In this document: one piece after another, positions 51,416 to 59,872 of the stretch
How the letters are laid out: each line of letters opens with the position of its first letter
How positions within the stretch are numbered: the stretch's first letter is position 1
Source of the DNA: Rhodospirillaceae bacterium LM-1
GTDB lineage: Bacteria > Pseudomonadota > Alphaproteobacteria > Rhodospirillales > WMHbin7
Assembly: GCA_902725215.1 (NCBI GenBank)
Contig: CACUVI010000002.1
Coordinates: 1-64,000 of the forward strand
Length of the DNA: 64,000 nucleotides
Direction: 5' to 3'
Notes under the pieces: generated by a model
What the model saw: only the letters and a program-made list of their open reading frames with translations
Told to the model about the DNA's origin: nothing
Database searches by the model: none
Program-made: the position numbers and the translations under genes

Positions 51416-52330
51416 ATGACCCGCTTGCCGCCTCTGACCTCGCTTAGGGCCTTCGAAGTGGCGGCCAGGCATCTCAGTTTCACCAGGGCGGCCGAGGAAC
51501 TGCACGTCACCCAGGCGGCGGTCAGCCATCAGGTGAAGTCGCTGGAGGATTTTCTGGGCCAGCCCCTGTTCATGCGCCTGACGCGCGCCTTGGAACTGAC
51601 TCCGGCGGGGGAGAGCTACGCTCCCGTCTTGAAGGAAGCGTTCGAAGAGATCGAGCGCGCCACTAGGCGTTTGATGGAGGACCAGGACCGCCAGGGGGTG
51701 TTGAATGTCAGCATCTCGCCCACCATCCTGTCACGCTGGCTAATCCCCAGATTGGCGGATTGGCAAGAAACCCATCCCGAGATCGAACTGCGTTTGGTCA
51801 GCACGCCCAAGCTGGCCGATTTCGTGCGCGACGGCGTGGATGTCGCTATTCGTCATGGACAAGGCGTTTGGCCGGGACTGGCGGCGCACCGCATGTTTCA
51901 GGCGAAAAGCGTGCCCGTCGCCAGCCCGAAACTGATGAACGGCCCTGCCGCCCTGAAGCGGCCCGAGGACTTGTCCAGGCATACGCTGCTGCATGATCTG
52001 GTCGAGCCGGACAGTTGGCGCATCTGGCTGGCGGCGGCGGATGTAAAAGAGATCGACCCTGATCGCGGCATGCGTTTCGGCACCGGGGCAGAAGCGATCC
52101 AGGCCGCCGTCGAAGGGGCGGGCGTCGCCTTGGCGCGAAGGGCGGTCATTCGCAGGGATATCGAGGAAGGGCGCCTGATTATTCCCTTCGAAGTGCCGAT
52201 GCCTAAAAATTTCGCCTTCTATGTCGTTTATCCGGAAGGTGCTGCCAAACGACCCAAGGTCAGGGCCTTTTGCGACTGGGCGCTTGCCCAGGCTCGTCAG
52301 GACGCCATGACGGAAGATGGCGAAGGCTGA
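51416..52330 (+). CDS. LysR-family regulator, GcvA-like
   Basis: 304 residues. The HTH is at residues ~5-63 (LTSLRAFEVAARHLSFTRAA, ELHVTQAAVSHQVKSLEDFLGQPLF), the GcvA-like form. The effector domain (~92-295) includes SISPTILSRWLIPRLADW and DGVDVAIRHGQGVWPGL. It probably regulates the divergent DUF1127 gene. Ends immediately against the convergent sensor kinase gene (TGA/TCA with no gap). Confidence 0.9.
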   Translation: MTRLPPLTSLRAFEVAARHLSFTRAAEELHVTQAAVSHQVKSLEDFLGQPLFMRLTRALELTPAGESYAPVLKEAFEEIERATRRLMEDQDRQGVLNVSISPTILSRWLIPRLADWQETHPEIELRLVSTPKLADFVRDGVDVAIRHGQGVWPGLAAHRMFQAKSVPVASPKLMNGPAALKRPEDLSRHTLLHDLVEPDSWRIWLAAADVKEIDPDRGMRFGTGAEAIQAAVEGAGVALARRAVIRRDIEEGRLIIPFEVPMPKNFAFYVVYPEGAAKRPKVRAFCDWALAQARQDAMTEDGEG

Positions 52331-54085
52331 TCAGGGTGTGCCGTCGATGGCGGGCAGGGTGAATAGGAAGGTGCTGCCAACGCCAGGTTCCGATTTGACC
52401 CAGATGCGTCCCTTGTGGTGTTCGACGATGCGCTTACACACGGCCAGCCCGATCCCGGTGCCTTCATAGACGCCACGACCGTGCAGCCGCTGGAAGATCA
52501 TGAAGATGCGTTCGAAATATTGCTGGTCGATGCCGATGCCGTTGTCGGCGACCGAGATCGTCCATTGATGATCGCTAGGCGCAGCCTTGATGGAAATGAC
52601 TAGCGGGCGGTCTGGCGAGCGGTATTTGATCGCATTGCCGATCAAATTCTGAAACAGCCGAGTGATCTGGGTGATGTTGCCAGCCACTTGCGGCAACGCG
52701 CCGTCGTTCGTTATCGTGGCTTGGCTTTCCCCGATCAGCAATTGCATATTGTCCAAGGCGCCTTGAAGCGCCGATGAGAGATTGAAGGCGGCAAAGGGCT
52801 TGTCGTCGCGCGTGGCGCGGGAATAGTCGAGGAGATCGAGAATCAGGCGGTTCATGCGCTCGGCGCCGTCCTTGGCGTAGGCGATGAACTCGCGGGCGTC
52901 GTCGTCCAGTTTGTCGGCATAGCGCCGTTCCAGCAAGCTGACATATGAACTGATCATTCGCAAAGGCTCGCGCAGATCGTGCGACGACACATAGGCGAAT
53001 TGCTCAAGATCGTGGTTTGAGCGCTCAAGAGCCGCCTCGATCTCCTTGCGGGCCGAAATGTCGCGCAGGATCGAAATGCGGCAGGCGGAACCCGCCAACT
53101 CGATGTTGTCCGATGAAATCAGACAAGACAGCATCTTGCCGTCGCCCCTGGTCAAGACAATCTCGCTGCCGCTGATGGAATCTGGAGAGCCGATGATTTT
53201 GTCCAAGGCTTGGGCGCAGTCGGCGGCGCAAAGAACGGAAACCTGGGCGCCCAGGGCCTCGCGGCGCGGCATGGCGAAGATGCGCTCGAAAGCCGCATTG
53301 ACGTCCAGGATATGACTTTCGGAATCGGTAATGATCATGGCGTCCGGGCTGCCTGAAAAGGCCTTGGAGAATTTCTCTTCGCTCAAGGCCAGGGCGCGCA
53401 TGCGGGCGTAAAGGGCGTCTGCCATGGCGTTGAAGCTGACGGCCAGCTTTCCCACCTCGTCTTTGTCGCCGACCGGCACACGTATCGACAGATCGCCCTT
53501 GGCGATGGTTTCCGCCGCTTCGCTCAGGCGGACCAGTCGGCGGGTCAGCAGCAGGCTGATCAGCGAAAGCGCAATGGCCGAAAGCAAGACCTCAAGACCG
53601 GCGATCAAAGCGCCCCTGGCCAGCAGGGTTTGCTGCGCTTCGGCCAGCAAAGCGGTTTCCACGCCGTAATGAAGTGTGCCGTAGTGCGACGCCGCCAGCG
53701 TGATCGGCAAAGAGGCGTCGAAGCGCTTGCCGATGACCGGCTTGGCCATGGGCTGCGGCAATTCCTTGCTTTCCGCCCAGCCGCTGGCGGCCACGCGCTG
53801 GCCGCGATTGTTCACCAGCACGAGATAGCTGATGGCTTCTTCGTTGCGCAGGGCATCCAAGACGTCTTGCAGGGTCGCCAGATCCTGCGAGGCCAAGGGG
53901 CCGGATAGCGAGGCATTGAACAATTTGCCGACCTCGTCCAGGCGCAGGTGAAACAGCGCCTCCAGGCGCGAGTTGGAGACTGCGCTGGTGCTGGCCAGCA
54001 GCAGCAGCAGCATGAGGACTTCGATCGCCAGACTGGCAGACAGAATCTTCACGCCCAAACGGCACCACTTGCAAACGCCGCTCAT
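52331..54085 (-). CDS. Sensor histidine kinase (HAMP-PAS-HisKA-HATPase)
   Basis: 584 residues: TM1 (~14-36), a periplasmic region (~37-155, with ALRNEEAISYLVLVNNRGQRVA), TM2 (~160-182), HAMP (RRLVRLSEAAETIAKGDLSIRV), PAS (~245-355, DAMIITDSESHILDVNAAFERIF), HisKA with VSSHDLREPLRMISSYVSLLE (His ~373) and HATPase (NLIGNAIKYRSPDR, VADNGIGIDQQYFERIF, GTGIGLAVCKRIVEHH). It is coupled by an ATGA overlap to the PhnD-like binding protein upstream, which is therefore its likely sensory partner. No response regulator adjacent. Confidence 0.92.
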   Translation of the reverse strand: MSGVCKWCRLGVKILSASLAIEVLMLLLLLASTSAVSNSRLEALFHLRLDEVGKLFNASLSGPLASQDLATLQDVLDALRNEEAISYLVLVNNRGQRVAASGWAESKELPQPMAKPVIGKRFDASLPITLAASHYGTLHYGVETALLAEAQQTLLARGALIAGLEVLLSAIALSLISLLLTRRLVRLSEAAETIAKGDLSIRVPVGDKDEVGKLAVSFNAMADALYARMRALALSEEKFSKAFSGSPDAMIITDSESHILDVNAAFERIFAMPRREALGAQVSVLCAADCAQALDKIIGSPDSISGSEIVLTRGDGKMLSCLISSDNIELAGSACRISILRDISARKEIEAALERSNHDLEQFAYVSSHDLREPLRMISSYVSLLERRYADKLDDDAREFIAYAKDGAERMNRLILDLLDYSRATRDDKPFAAFNLSSALQGALDNMQLLIGESQATITNDGALPQVAGNITQITRLFQNLIGNAIKYRSPDRPLVISIKAAPSDHQWTISVADNGIGIDQQYFERIFMIFQRLHGRGVYEGTGIGLAVCKRIVEHHKGRIWVKSEPGVGSTFLFTLPAIDGTP

Positions 54086-54936
54086 GGCTTTTCGCCCAGC
54101 GCCCGCTCAAGTGCCGGAAGATAGGGATCCAACTGTTTCATTTCCGCTTCGGAGGTCGGCTCGATGTCTTGGTAGCGCGTCATGTCCAAGAAGCGTTTGC
54201 CCTCATCCGTTTTCGCAAAATCGAGGATGGCGTTTCCAATGGCATCGGCTTCCGATCCCGGCATGTTGGGTCCGGCCATGAAAATAAGCGGCATGGGCAA
54301 GGTCTTTGTGGTTGCAATGGGTCTTAGCTCGGCCCGCTCCTCGGCCTTCATTTGAAGAAACTGCAATTCCGAGATGAGGGCGGCTTCCGCCTGCCCATGT
54401 CTCAGGGCCAGCACGGCCGCGTTGTGCGATGGCAAGGCGAGAAGCGTGGCGTCCTGCGGAATCTTGACGCCTTCCATCTGCAAGGCGTCCTCGCCCATGG
54501 CGGTCACTACTGCCAAACGGTCGGGCGTTGCGACTTTGCGCCCCTTAAGATCGGACAATTTGAAAATCGGCGAAGCGGCGGACACCAGAAAGACGCCGCG
54601 CATCGGGCTTTTCGGTTGCAGCAGCGGGCGGTACCCCGCCTTCAATTGCGCCAAGCGGGCGAAGTGCGGCGCCGTAATGACGAAGGAATATTGTTTGGCC
54701 TGCGTTCGCTCGACGAAACTTTGGAAATCGGGGGCGGTCACGAAAGTCACCTGCCGCTGCAGGCGCCGTTCCATGTGATCCCTAAGCGGCTGGAAGCGCT
54801 CCATCAGCGTGCGCACGCTTAAGTGCGGAAAAATGCCGACATCCAGCGGCGCGGTCTGAGCCCTTGCCTGAAACGCCGTCAGTAAGCAGGCGACCAAGCA
54901 AAATGCCGCCAGTCCCGGCTTGTCGAAGATACGCAT
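54082..54936 (-). CDS. PhnD-like periplasmic binding protein, sensor partner
   Basis: 284 residues with a signal peptide (MRIFDKPGLAAFCLVACLLT...ARA) then a type 2 periplasmic-binding fold of the PhnD/phosphonate group: LDVGIFPHLSVRTLMERFQPLRDH, YSFVITAPHFARLAQLKAGYRP and LPSHNAAVLALRHGQAEAAL. There is no ABC permease or ATPase gene nearby; the gene overlaps a sensor kinase instead, so the protein likely presents a ligand to that kinase. ATG 54936 follows GAGGG at 8 bp. The ligand is not evident. Confidence 0.88.
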   Translation of the reverse strand: MRIFDKPGLAAFCLVACLLTAFQARAQTAPLDVGIFPHLSVRTLMERFQPLRDHMERRLQRQVTFVTAPDFQSFVERTQAKQYSFVITAPHFARLAQLKAGYRPLLQPKSPMRGVFLVSAASPIFKLSDLKGRKVATPDRLAVVTAMGEDALQMEGVKIPQDATLLALPSHNAAVLALRHGQAEAALISELQFLQMKAEERAELRPIATTKTLPMPLIFMAGPNMPGSEADAIGNAILDFAKTDEGKRFLDMTRYQDIEPTSEAEMKQLDPYLPALERALGEKP

Positions 54937-55239
54937 AAACACATCCCTCGCTTTCGCTTCAGAACTCCTGAAGCGACGCCGATCCATTCCAAGACCGGCG
55001 GCCACCACCCCAAGGAGAGAATAGCAAGACGAAGGCTTTTCGAAAAGCGGAGAGAGGGTTCAAAGCGCATTAATACTTGATGATCAGCGAGAAATTTTTA
55101 TTCCCCCTTAGACGAATTCATTCAACTCTTTGTTGTCGCTATCATTTTCCTTGGCGAAGAAGAGGCTCTGCCGACGATGCTAGTCAGAGAATTCCTGCGC
55201 CGGGGAGGGGGCCGACAACTGGCGGCAGAGGCTCTACGC
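54937..55239. other. 303-bp spacer upstream of the PhnD-like/kinase operon
   Basis: Contains an AT-rich stretch (55070-55150) that should hold the promoter of the minus-strand operon, and an 8-bp inverted repeat (CTCTGCCG at 55165, CGGCAGAG at 55222) too far apart for a terminator. No coding frame with resemblance and no RNA gene seen. Confidence 0.5.
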
Positions 55240-56034
55240 TTACGGCATCAATTCGCCACCGGCCAGAACGATGCTTTGGCCGGTGACCGAGTTGGCGGCG
55301 TCGGAACACAGCCAAGCCACCGTGCCGCCGACCTCGGAAGGCTGCACCAACCGACCTTGCGGATTATGGGCCAGCAGTTGAGCCAGGGCCTCGTCGCGCG
55401 AGCGCCCGGTCTTGGCGGTAATGGTGTCCAGCGACTGGGTGACGATGTCGGTGTCGGTATAGCCGGGGCAAACGGCGTTGACGGTGACGCCCGTCTTGGC
55501 CAGTTCGATGGCCAGCGAACGCGTGAAGCCAACCATCGCATGCTTGGCGGCGCAATAAGCGGCGATATAGGCCATACCGGTCAGCCCGGCGGTCGAGGCG
55601 ATGTTGACGATGCGTCCCCAATTGGCTTTTTGCATGCCGGGCAGCACGGCCTGCGCCGCAAAGACGGCGCCCATCAGATCGACATCCAGAATTTTCTTCC
55701 AGAAGGCGGCGTCGCTTTTCATGAATGGGGCGGAAAGGGCGATGCCCGCATTGTTGACCAGAATATCCACCGGCCCCTGCTGGTCCATGCACTGGGCGAA
55801 GGCTGTTTTGACCTGTGGCTCGTCGCCGATATCGGCGGCCTTGATGCAGACCTGAACGTCATAGGTGGCGCGAAGATGCGCGGCGACCGTCTCCAGCGCC
55901 TCGGCCTTGCGGCCCAGCAAAGTAAGGTTAGCCCCCTGGCTGGCCAGGGATTCGGCAATCGCCGCCCCAATGCCGCGCCCGCCACCGGTAACGGCGGCGT
56001 GCCTGTTCTTCAGGGGCTGGGCTGGTTTAGTCAT
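55240..56034 (-). CDS. Short-chain dehydrogenase/reductase
   Basis: A 264-residue classical SDR. AAVTGGGRGIGAAIAESLA binds NAD(P), ILVNNAGIAL is the NNAG motif, IVNIASTAGLTGMAYIAAYCAAKHA contains catalytic Ser, Tyr and Lys, and VNAVCPGYTDTDI follows. Similar enzymes are 3-hydroxybutyrate or 3-oxoacyl dehydrogenases/reductases; the exact substrate is not readable. ATG 56034 is selected since the cofactor motif then starts near residue 16. Confidence 0.87.
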   Translation of the reverse strand: MTKPAQPLKNRHAAVTGGGRGIGAAIAESLASQGANLTLLGRKAEALETVAAHLRATYDVQVCIKAADIGDEPQVKTAFAQCMDQQGPVDILVNNAGIALSAPFMKSDAAFWKKILDVDLMGAVFAAQAVLPGMQKANWGRIVNIASTAGLTGMAYIAAYCAAKHAMVGFTRSLAIELAKTGVTVNAVCPGYTDTDIVTQSLDTITAKTGRSRDEALAQLLAHNPQGRLVQPSEVGGTVAWLCSDAANSVTGQSIVLAGGELMP

Positions 56035-56093
56035 GGCCAAACTGTACCTTGGGCCAGCGGCCATTGCAATAAATTCGGTACGAGGATACCGAA

Positions 56094-57107
56094 TTAGGGG
56101 CGGGGCGGCATTTCCGCCTCGCGGATCAGGCGCAGACGTTCCGGCGTTGGCGGATGGGTGGACAGCCAGCCGGGGACCGACGCCTGCCCATCCTCTTTTT
56201 CCATGCGCTCGAGAAAGTCGGCCAGATGGGCGGGCGGCAGCGATAATTCTCGCATCAAAGCGACGGCGAAAAGATCAGCCTCGCGCTCGAAATCGCGCGA
56301 ATAAGCCGATTCCAGCAGCATGGCGGGCAGGGCGGCCAAAACCTGCGACACATCGCCCAATACGAACAGGGCCACGGCGGCCATGGCCGAGCTTTGCACC
56401 ATGCGCTGCATGCCGTGCCGTCTTTCGACATGGCCGATTTCATGGGCGATCACGGCCAGGATTTGCAGATCGTTTTCCGCCAGATCCACCAGCTGATCCG
56501 TCATGACGATGGCGCCATCGGGCAATGCGAAGGCGTTGGCGCCAATCTTGCCCCCATCGCGCAGGACAAGGCGGTAGTCATAGTCGCTGTCGGCGGCCTT
56601 GGCGGCCCGCAACAGCAGGGCCTCGATTTCAGATTGGCGTTTCTCTTCCAGCTTGGAAGGGTGGAAGGCCAGTTGATCGAAGGCTTCCAGCGTCTGCTGG
56701 CTGGCCATGGCCAAAAGCGTCTGCGGCAAGGCGAAGGCCAGCCTGTTGGCGGCAAGCGGGATGCCGTAAGCGATGGTCAGCCAACCCAGAAGGATCGTGG
56801 CGGCCAGGGCAGCGGCCGCCCATCGCCACCTTGATTCCAAACGATGCAAAATGCGGGCGCTGGCTTGGCCCTGAAAGCGGATTTCCAGGCGATCAACGGC
56901 GTCATTGTCCAAGGTCTCCAGAACCCGGCCATCTTGCAGCGTCAAGCGCCTGGGCACGTTGCCGATGCGATCGGAAACTTGAATGGCCCGCCAAGCCCCC
57001 AGGACCACCCCGTCAATGGAGGTTCTTCCGTTGGCGTCCACGTCAAGGATTGCCTTGCTGCGGCTGGAACTGTTCCTTTCGTAAAGCCAGCCCGTCAGGC
57101 GCTCCAT
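56094..57107 (-). CDS. M48-family metalloprotease, membrane-bound
   Basis: 337 residues. The N-terminal ~90 residues are a beta-rich soluble part (SIDGVVLGAWRAIQVSDRI), followed by a hydrophobic helix (~93-116), then a Zn peptidase M48 domain with IAHEIGHVERRHGMQRM (HEIGH, ~222) and SRDFEREADLFAVALM (third ligand Glu). Likely quality control of envelope proteins. The start TAATG overlaps the upstream DUF898 stop, so the two are coupled. Confidence 0.9.
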   Translation of the reverse strand: MERLTGWLYERNSSSRSKAILDVDANGRTSIDGVVLGAWRAIQVSDRIGNVPRRLTLQDGRVLETLDNDAVDRLEIRFQGQASARILHRLESRWRWAAAALAATILLGWLTIAYGIPLAANRLAFALPQTLLAMASQQTLEAFDQLAFHPSKLEEKRQSEIEALLLRAAKAADSDYDYRLVLRDGGKIGANAFALPDGAIVMTDQLVDLAENDLQILAVIAHEIGHVERRHGMQRMVQSSAMAAVALFVLGDVSQVLAALPAMLLESAYSRDFEREADLFAVALMRELSLPPAHLADFLERMEKEDGQASVPGWLSTHPPTPERLRLIREAEMPPRP

Positions 57108-58165
57108 TACAAGGCGATCTCCACATCGGCCAGATCGGCCATTTCCGAGCCGAAGGATTGCTGGTTGGCGGCAAGCTGCGACACAAAGCCCGACAAATCG
57201 CTTGCCGGAATGACCATCGTGTTGTCGGCGATGTATCTGGCCATGCGCACGCGCGCCCAGGGCAGAAGGAAGCCCAGACTGACCACCATCAAAAACAGGT
57301 TGCTGGCCGATATCCATGCGTAGCGCCAGGGGCTGAGGCTGGAGGCGAAACGATGGCCGCCTTCCAACTGGGCGCTGTTGAAGACGAGGTTGCGCGCCTT
57401 GGCGCGGACGAAGAGGGCCAGCAGCAAAATCGCGGCATATAGGAACAGGGGAATGAGCGCCCCGATTTCGCTAAAATCTAGCGGTCCGCCGACCGCCCAC
57501 AGGAAGAGGGGGACGATGGCGGGAATAAGGAACAATCCCAGGGCCTGGAAATAGATCATGTAAAAGCCGCCGAGCGGCAGTTCGGCGCTGAACCGTTTTG
57601 TGCCGAAGCGATAGCCGTTGGCCAGATAGCGCGACATTTCGCGATGCGCCAAGGGCGCTAGAATTCCCGCCGTCAGCAGGGTGACGATCGGCAAGAGGAT
57701 GACGACCAGAAAGGCTTTGCCGTAGGAGCCTTCGAAATCGAAATGCACATTGCGATAGCTGCTCATGCGCGCATTGAAGCGCAGCCCGAGATTGATCACC
57801 AGTGGCGCCAGGAAAAGCCAAAGCAGGCCCAGGGCCAAGCCTGCCGGTGGAACTAGGTTTCCCACGATGGCGTAGATGGCGATCAGGGCAAAGGCGATCA
57901 GCCTACCCTTCAAGATCTGCATGGGCTTGGCGTGATATTCGAAGCTGGCGCCGTCCAGCGACGTGCTGCCGTAGAAATAGCGGTTGTTGCGCACCTTGGC
58001 CCAGGCGGAATAGATGCCGAAGGTGAGGGAGCTTAGAATCAGATTGACGATCCAGATGCTGAAATATTCAGATGCCGTGCCAGAAAAAACCAGACGCACA
58101 GGCTGCGCGGCGCCAGCCGAGGGCGCGCTGATAGCAGGATTGGCATCGTACATGAATCCCCCCAT
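57107..58165 (-). CDS. DUF898 (YjgN-like) membrane protein
   Basis: 352 residues with about eight hydrophobic segments. The repeated motif SSLTFGIYSAWAKVRNNRYFYGSTSLDG, GLRFNARMSSYRNVHFDFEGSYG and VSLGFLLPWARVRMARYIAD is typical of DUF898/YjgN. Function is not known, but it is commonly found next to M48 peptidases as here, suggesting a shared membrane role. ATG 58165 has AAGGTGG 6 bp before it; ATG 58153 is an alternative. Confidence 0.87.
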   Translation of the reverse strand: MGGFMYDANPAISAPSAGAAQPVRLVFSGTASEYFSIWIVNLILSSLTFGIYSAWAKVRNNRYFYGSTSLDGASFEYHAKPMQILKGRLIAFALIAIYAIVGNLVPPAGLALGLLWLFLAPLVINLGLRFNARMSSYRNVHFDFEGSYGKAFLVVILLPIVTLLTAGILAPLAHREMSRYLANGYRFGTKRFSAELPLGGFYMIYFQALGLFLIPAIVPLFLWAVGGPLDFSEIGALIPLFLYAAILLLALFVRAKARNLVFNSAQLEGGHRFASSLSPWRYAWISASNLFLMVVSLGFLLPWARVRMARYIADNTMVIPASDLSGFVSQLAANQQSFGSEMADLADVEIAL

Positions 58166-58355
58166 GGATAACCACCTTGAGTGGCATGCTAGGCGGCCCA
58201 TCTCGCCACTTCAACGCTTAATTTCTTTCATTTTCAAAGAAGGTCGCCCATCTTTTGGTTGATGCGCCGACATTTTGGGCGGCATAGAGGTTCATCCCGG
58301 CTTGCCAAACCTCCGAAAAGGCTTATATGCACCCTGTTCGGAAGGGAAGGTCACA

Positions 58356-59510
58356 TTGAAAACAATCGTTCATTTTCTGCGCCAAGAATCCGCAGGCGGC
58401 TTTTTTCTGGCCGCCGCCGCCGCCCTGGCCATGGTTTGGGCCAATTCGTCCTGGGGCGGGCTTTACCAAGAACTGCTGGCTCTCAAGATTTCGGTCGCGG
58501 TGGGCGATTACGCCCTGTCCAAAACCTTGCTGCATTGGGTCAATGACGGCCTGATGGCCGTCTTTTTCATGCTGGTCGGCATCGAGATCAAGCGCGAGGT
58601 GATGGCGGGCGAGTTGAACGACATGCGAAAGGCGACCTTGCCCGCCTTTGGCGCGCTTGGCGGCATGGCTGTCCCCGCAGCCGTTTACGCTCTTTTCAAT
58701 TGGCAGTCGCCGCAAAACTTGGCTGGTTGGGCCATTCCCTCGGCGACCGACATCGCCTTTTCGCTGGGGGTGCTGTCGTTGCTGGGAACGCGCGTTCCCG
58801 TATCGCTGAAGGTCTTTCTGCTGGCGCTGGCCGTCCTTGACGATTTGGGCGCCATCGTCGTCATCGCCATTTTCTATACGACGGACCTGTCCACCTTGTC
58901 GCTGGCCCTGGCTGGCATTGGCCTAGTCGGCCTGCTTGCCCTGAACCGCGCGGGCGTGCGACGCATCGCGCCCTATGTGCTGGTTGGCGCCTTCATGTGG
59001 GTTTGCGTGCTGAAGTCGGGCGTGCATGCCACGCTGGCGGGCGTGGCGGTGGGATTGATCCTTCCGCGCCCCAGCCCTTCCCAGGAGATCGAGCATTCCC
59101 TGCATCCCTGGATCGTTTTCGGCATTCTGCCGCTGTTCGCCCTGGCCAATGCAGGCGTTCCGTTAAGCGGAGTGGGGTTGGACGCCCTGCTGCATCCTGT
59201 CACGCTGGGAACGGCGCTGGGGCTGTTTCTGGGCAAGCAGGCGGGTGTCGTCGCCTTTTCCTGGATGGCGATCAAGCTGCGCCTGGGAGACGTTCCGACA
59301 GGTGCGACATGGATGCAATTCTATGGCGTCGCCGTTCTGACCGGCATCGGCTTTACCATGAGCTTGTTCGTGGGCACCCTGGCCTTCGCCGACGACAACC
59401 ATCTGAATGCGACAAGGCTGGGCGTGCTGCTGGGATCTTTCGCTTCCGCCTTGGCAGGCTACTTGATTCTGCGTTTTGCCAAGTCAGGTCGGAGTCAGCA
59501 CTTGGCCTGA
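58356..59510 (+). CDS. nhaA: Na+/H+ antiporter NhaA
   Basis: About 384 residues, matching the usual NhaA length when the TTG at 58356 (after GGGAAGG) is the start; the longer frame from 58275 adds unrelated residues. Motifs: MAVFFMLVGIEIKREVMAGEL, PSATDIAFSLGVLSLLG, LLALAVLDDLGAIVVIAIFYT with the two adjacent transport aspartates, and a conserved lysine region near GLFLGKQAGVVAFSW. It exports Na+ in exchange for H+, controlling pH and salt. The end overlaps the convergent thioredoxin gene by 16 bp. Confidence 0.93.
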   Translation: MKTIVHFLRQESAGGFFLAAAAALAMVWANSSWGGLYQELLALKISVAVGDYALSKTLLHWVNDGLMAVFFMLVGIEIKREVMAGELNDMRKATLPAFGALGGMAVPAAVYALFNWQSPQNLAGWAIPSATDIAFSLGVLSLLGTRVPVSLKVFLLALAVLDDLGAIVVIAIFYTTDLSTLSLALAGIGLVGLLALNRAGVRRIAPYVLVGAFMWVCVLKSGVHATLAGVAVGLILPRPSPSQEIEHSLHPWIVFGILPLFALANAGVPLSGVGLDALLHPVTLGTALGLFLGKQAGVVAFSWMAIKLRLGDVPTGATWMQFYGVAVLTGIGFTMSLFVGTLAFADDNHLNATRLGVLLGSFASALAGYLILRFAKSGRSQHLA

Positions 59511-59860
59511 GCTTCGCGCGCCTTTGCCTTGGTGGCGGCCATATCCATCAAATCCCAGAACGTTCCCGAATCGCGGTAGCCCAGGATGCGCTCGACCTCT
59601 TCATTGCAGGCCATGATCACGAAAGTGGGCGACAGGCGGATATCGGCGATCTTCTCATAGCCCTTGGGGCGTTCCGCCTTGATGTTGATGCGCCGCAAGG
59701 GCAGCAGCGGCGCAACGTCGGAATTGCCGTAATGTTGGCCGACATCGCGCTCCCAGGCGGCGCAATAGGGGCAACCTTCGAAGCCGAACATCACCAGTTC
59801 GCCCGCCCGAGCAGGAACGGTTGCGAAGGCCAGGGCCAGAATCAGCAGCATTTTCTTCAT
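59495..59860 (-). CDS. Periplasmic thioredoxin-fold protein, SoxS-like
   Basis: 121 residues with a signal peptide (MKKMLLILALAFATVPARA), a redox pair in FGFEGCPYCAAWERDVG (CPYC at ~30-33) and a cis-proline region RLSPTFVIM. This resembles the SoxS/SoxW group of thiol-disulfide proteins linked to sox clusters, which keep the SoxYZ carrier cysteine usable. It is last in the soxB-flavoprotein-soxS unit, 12 bp after the flavoprotein gene. Confidence 0.78.
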   Translation of the reverse strand: MKKMLLILALAFATVPARAGELVMFGFEGCPYCAAWERDVGQHYGNSDVAPLLPLRRINIKAERPKGYEKIADIRLSPTFVIMACNEEVERILGYRDSGTFWDLMDMAATKAKAREAQAKC

Positions 59861-59872
59861 CGCTAGTCCTCG

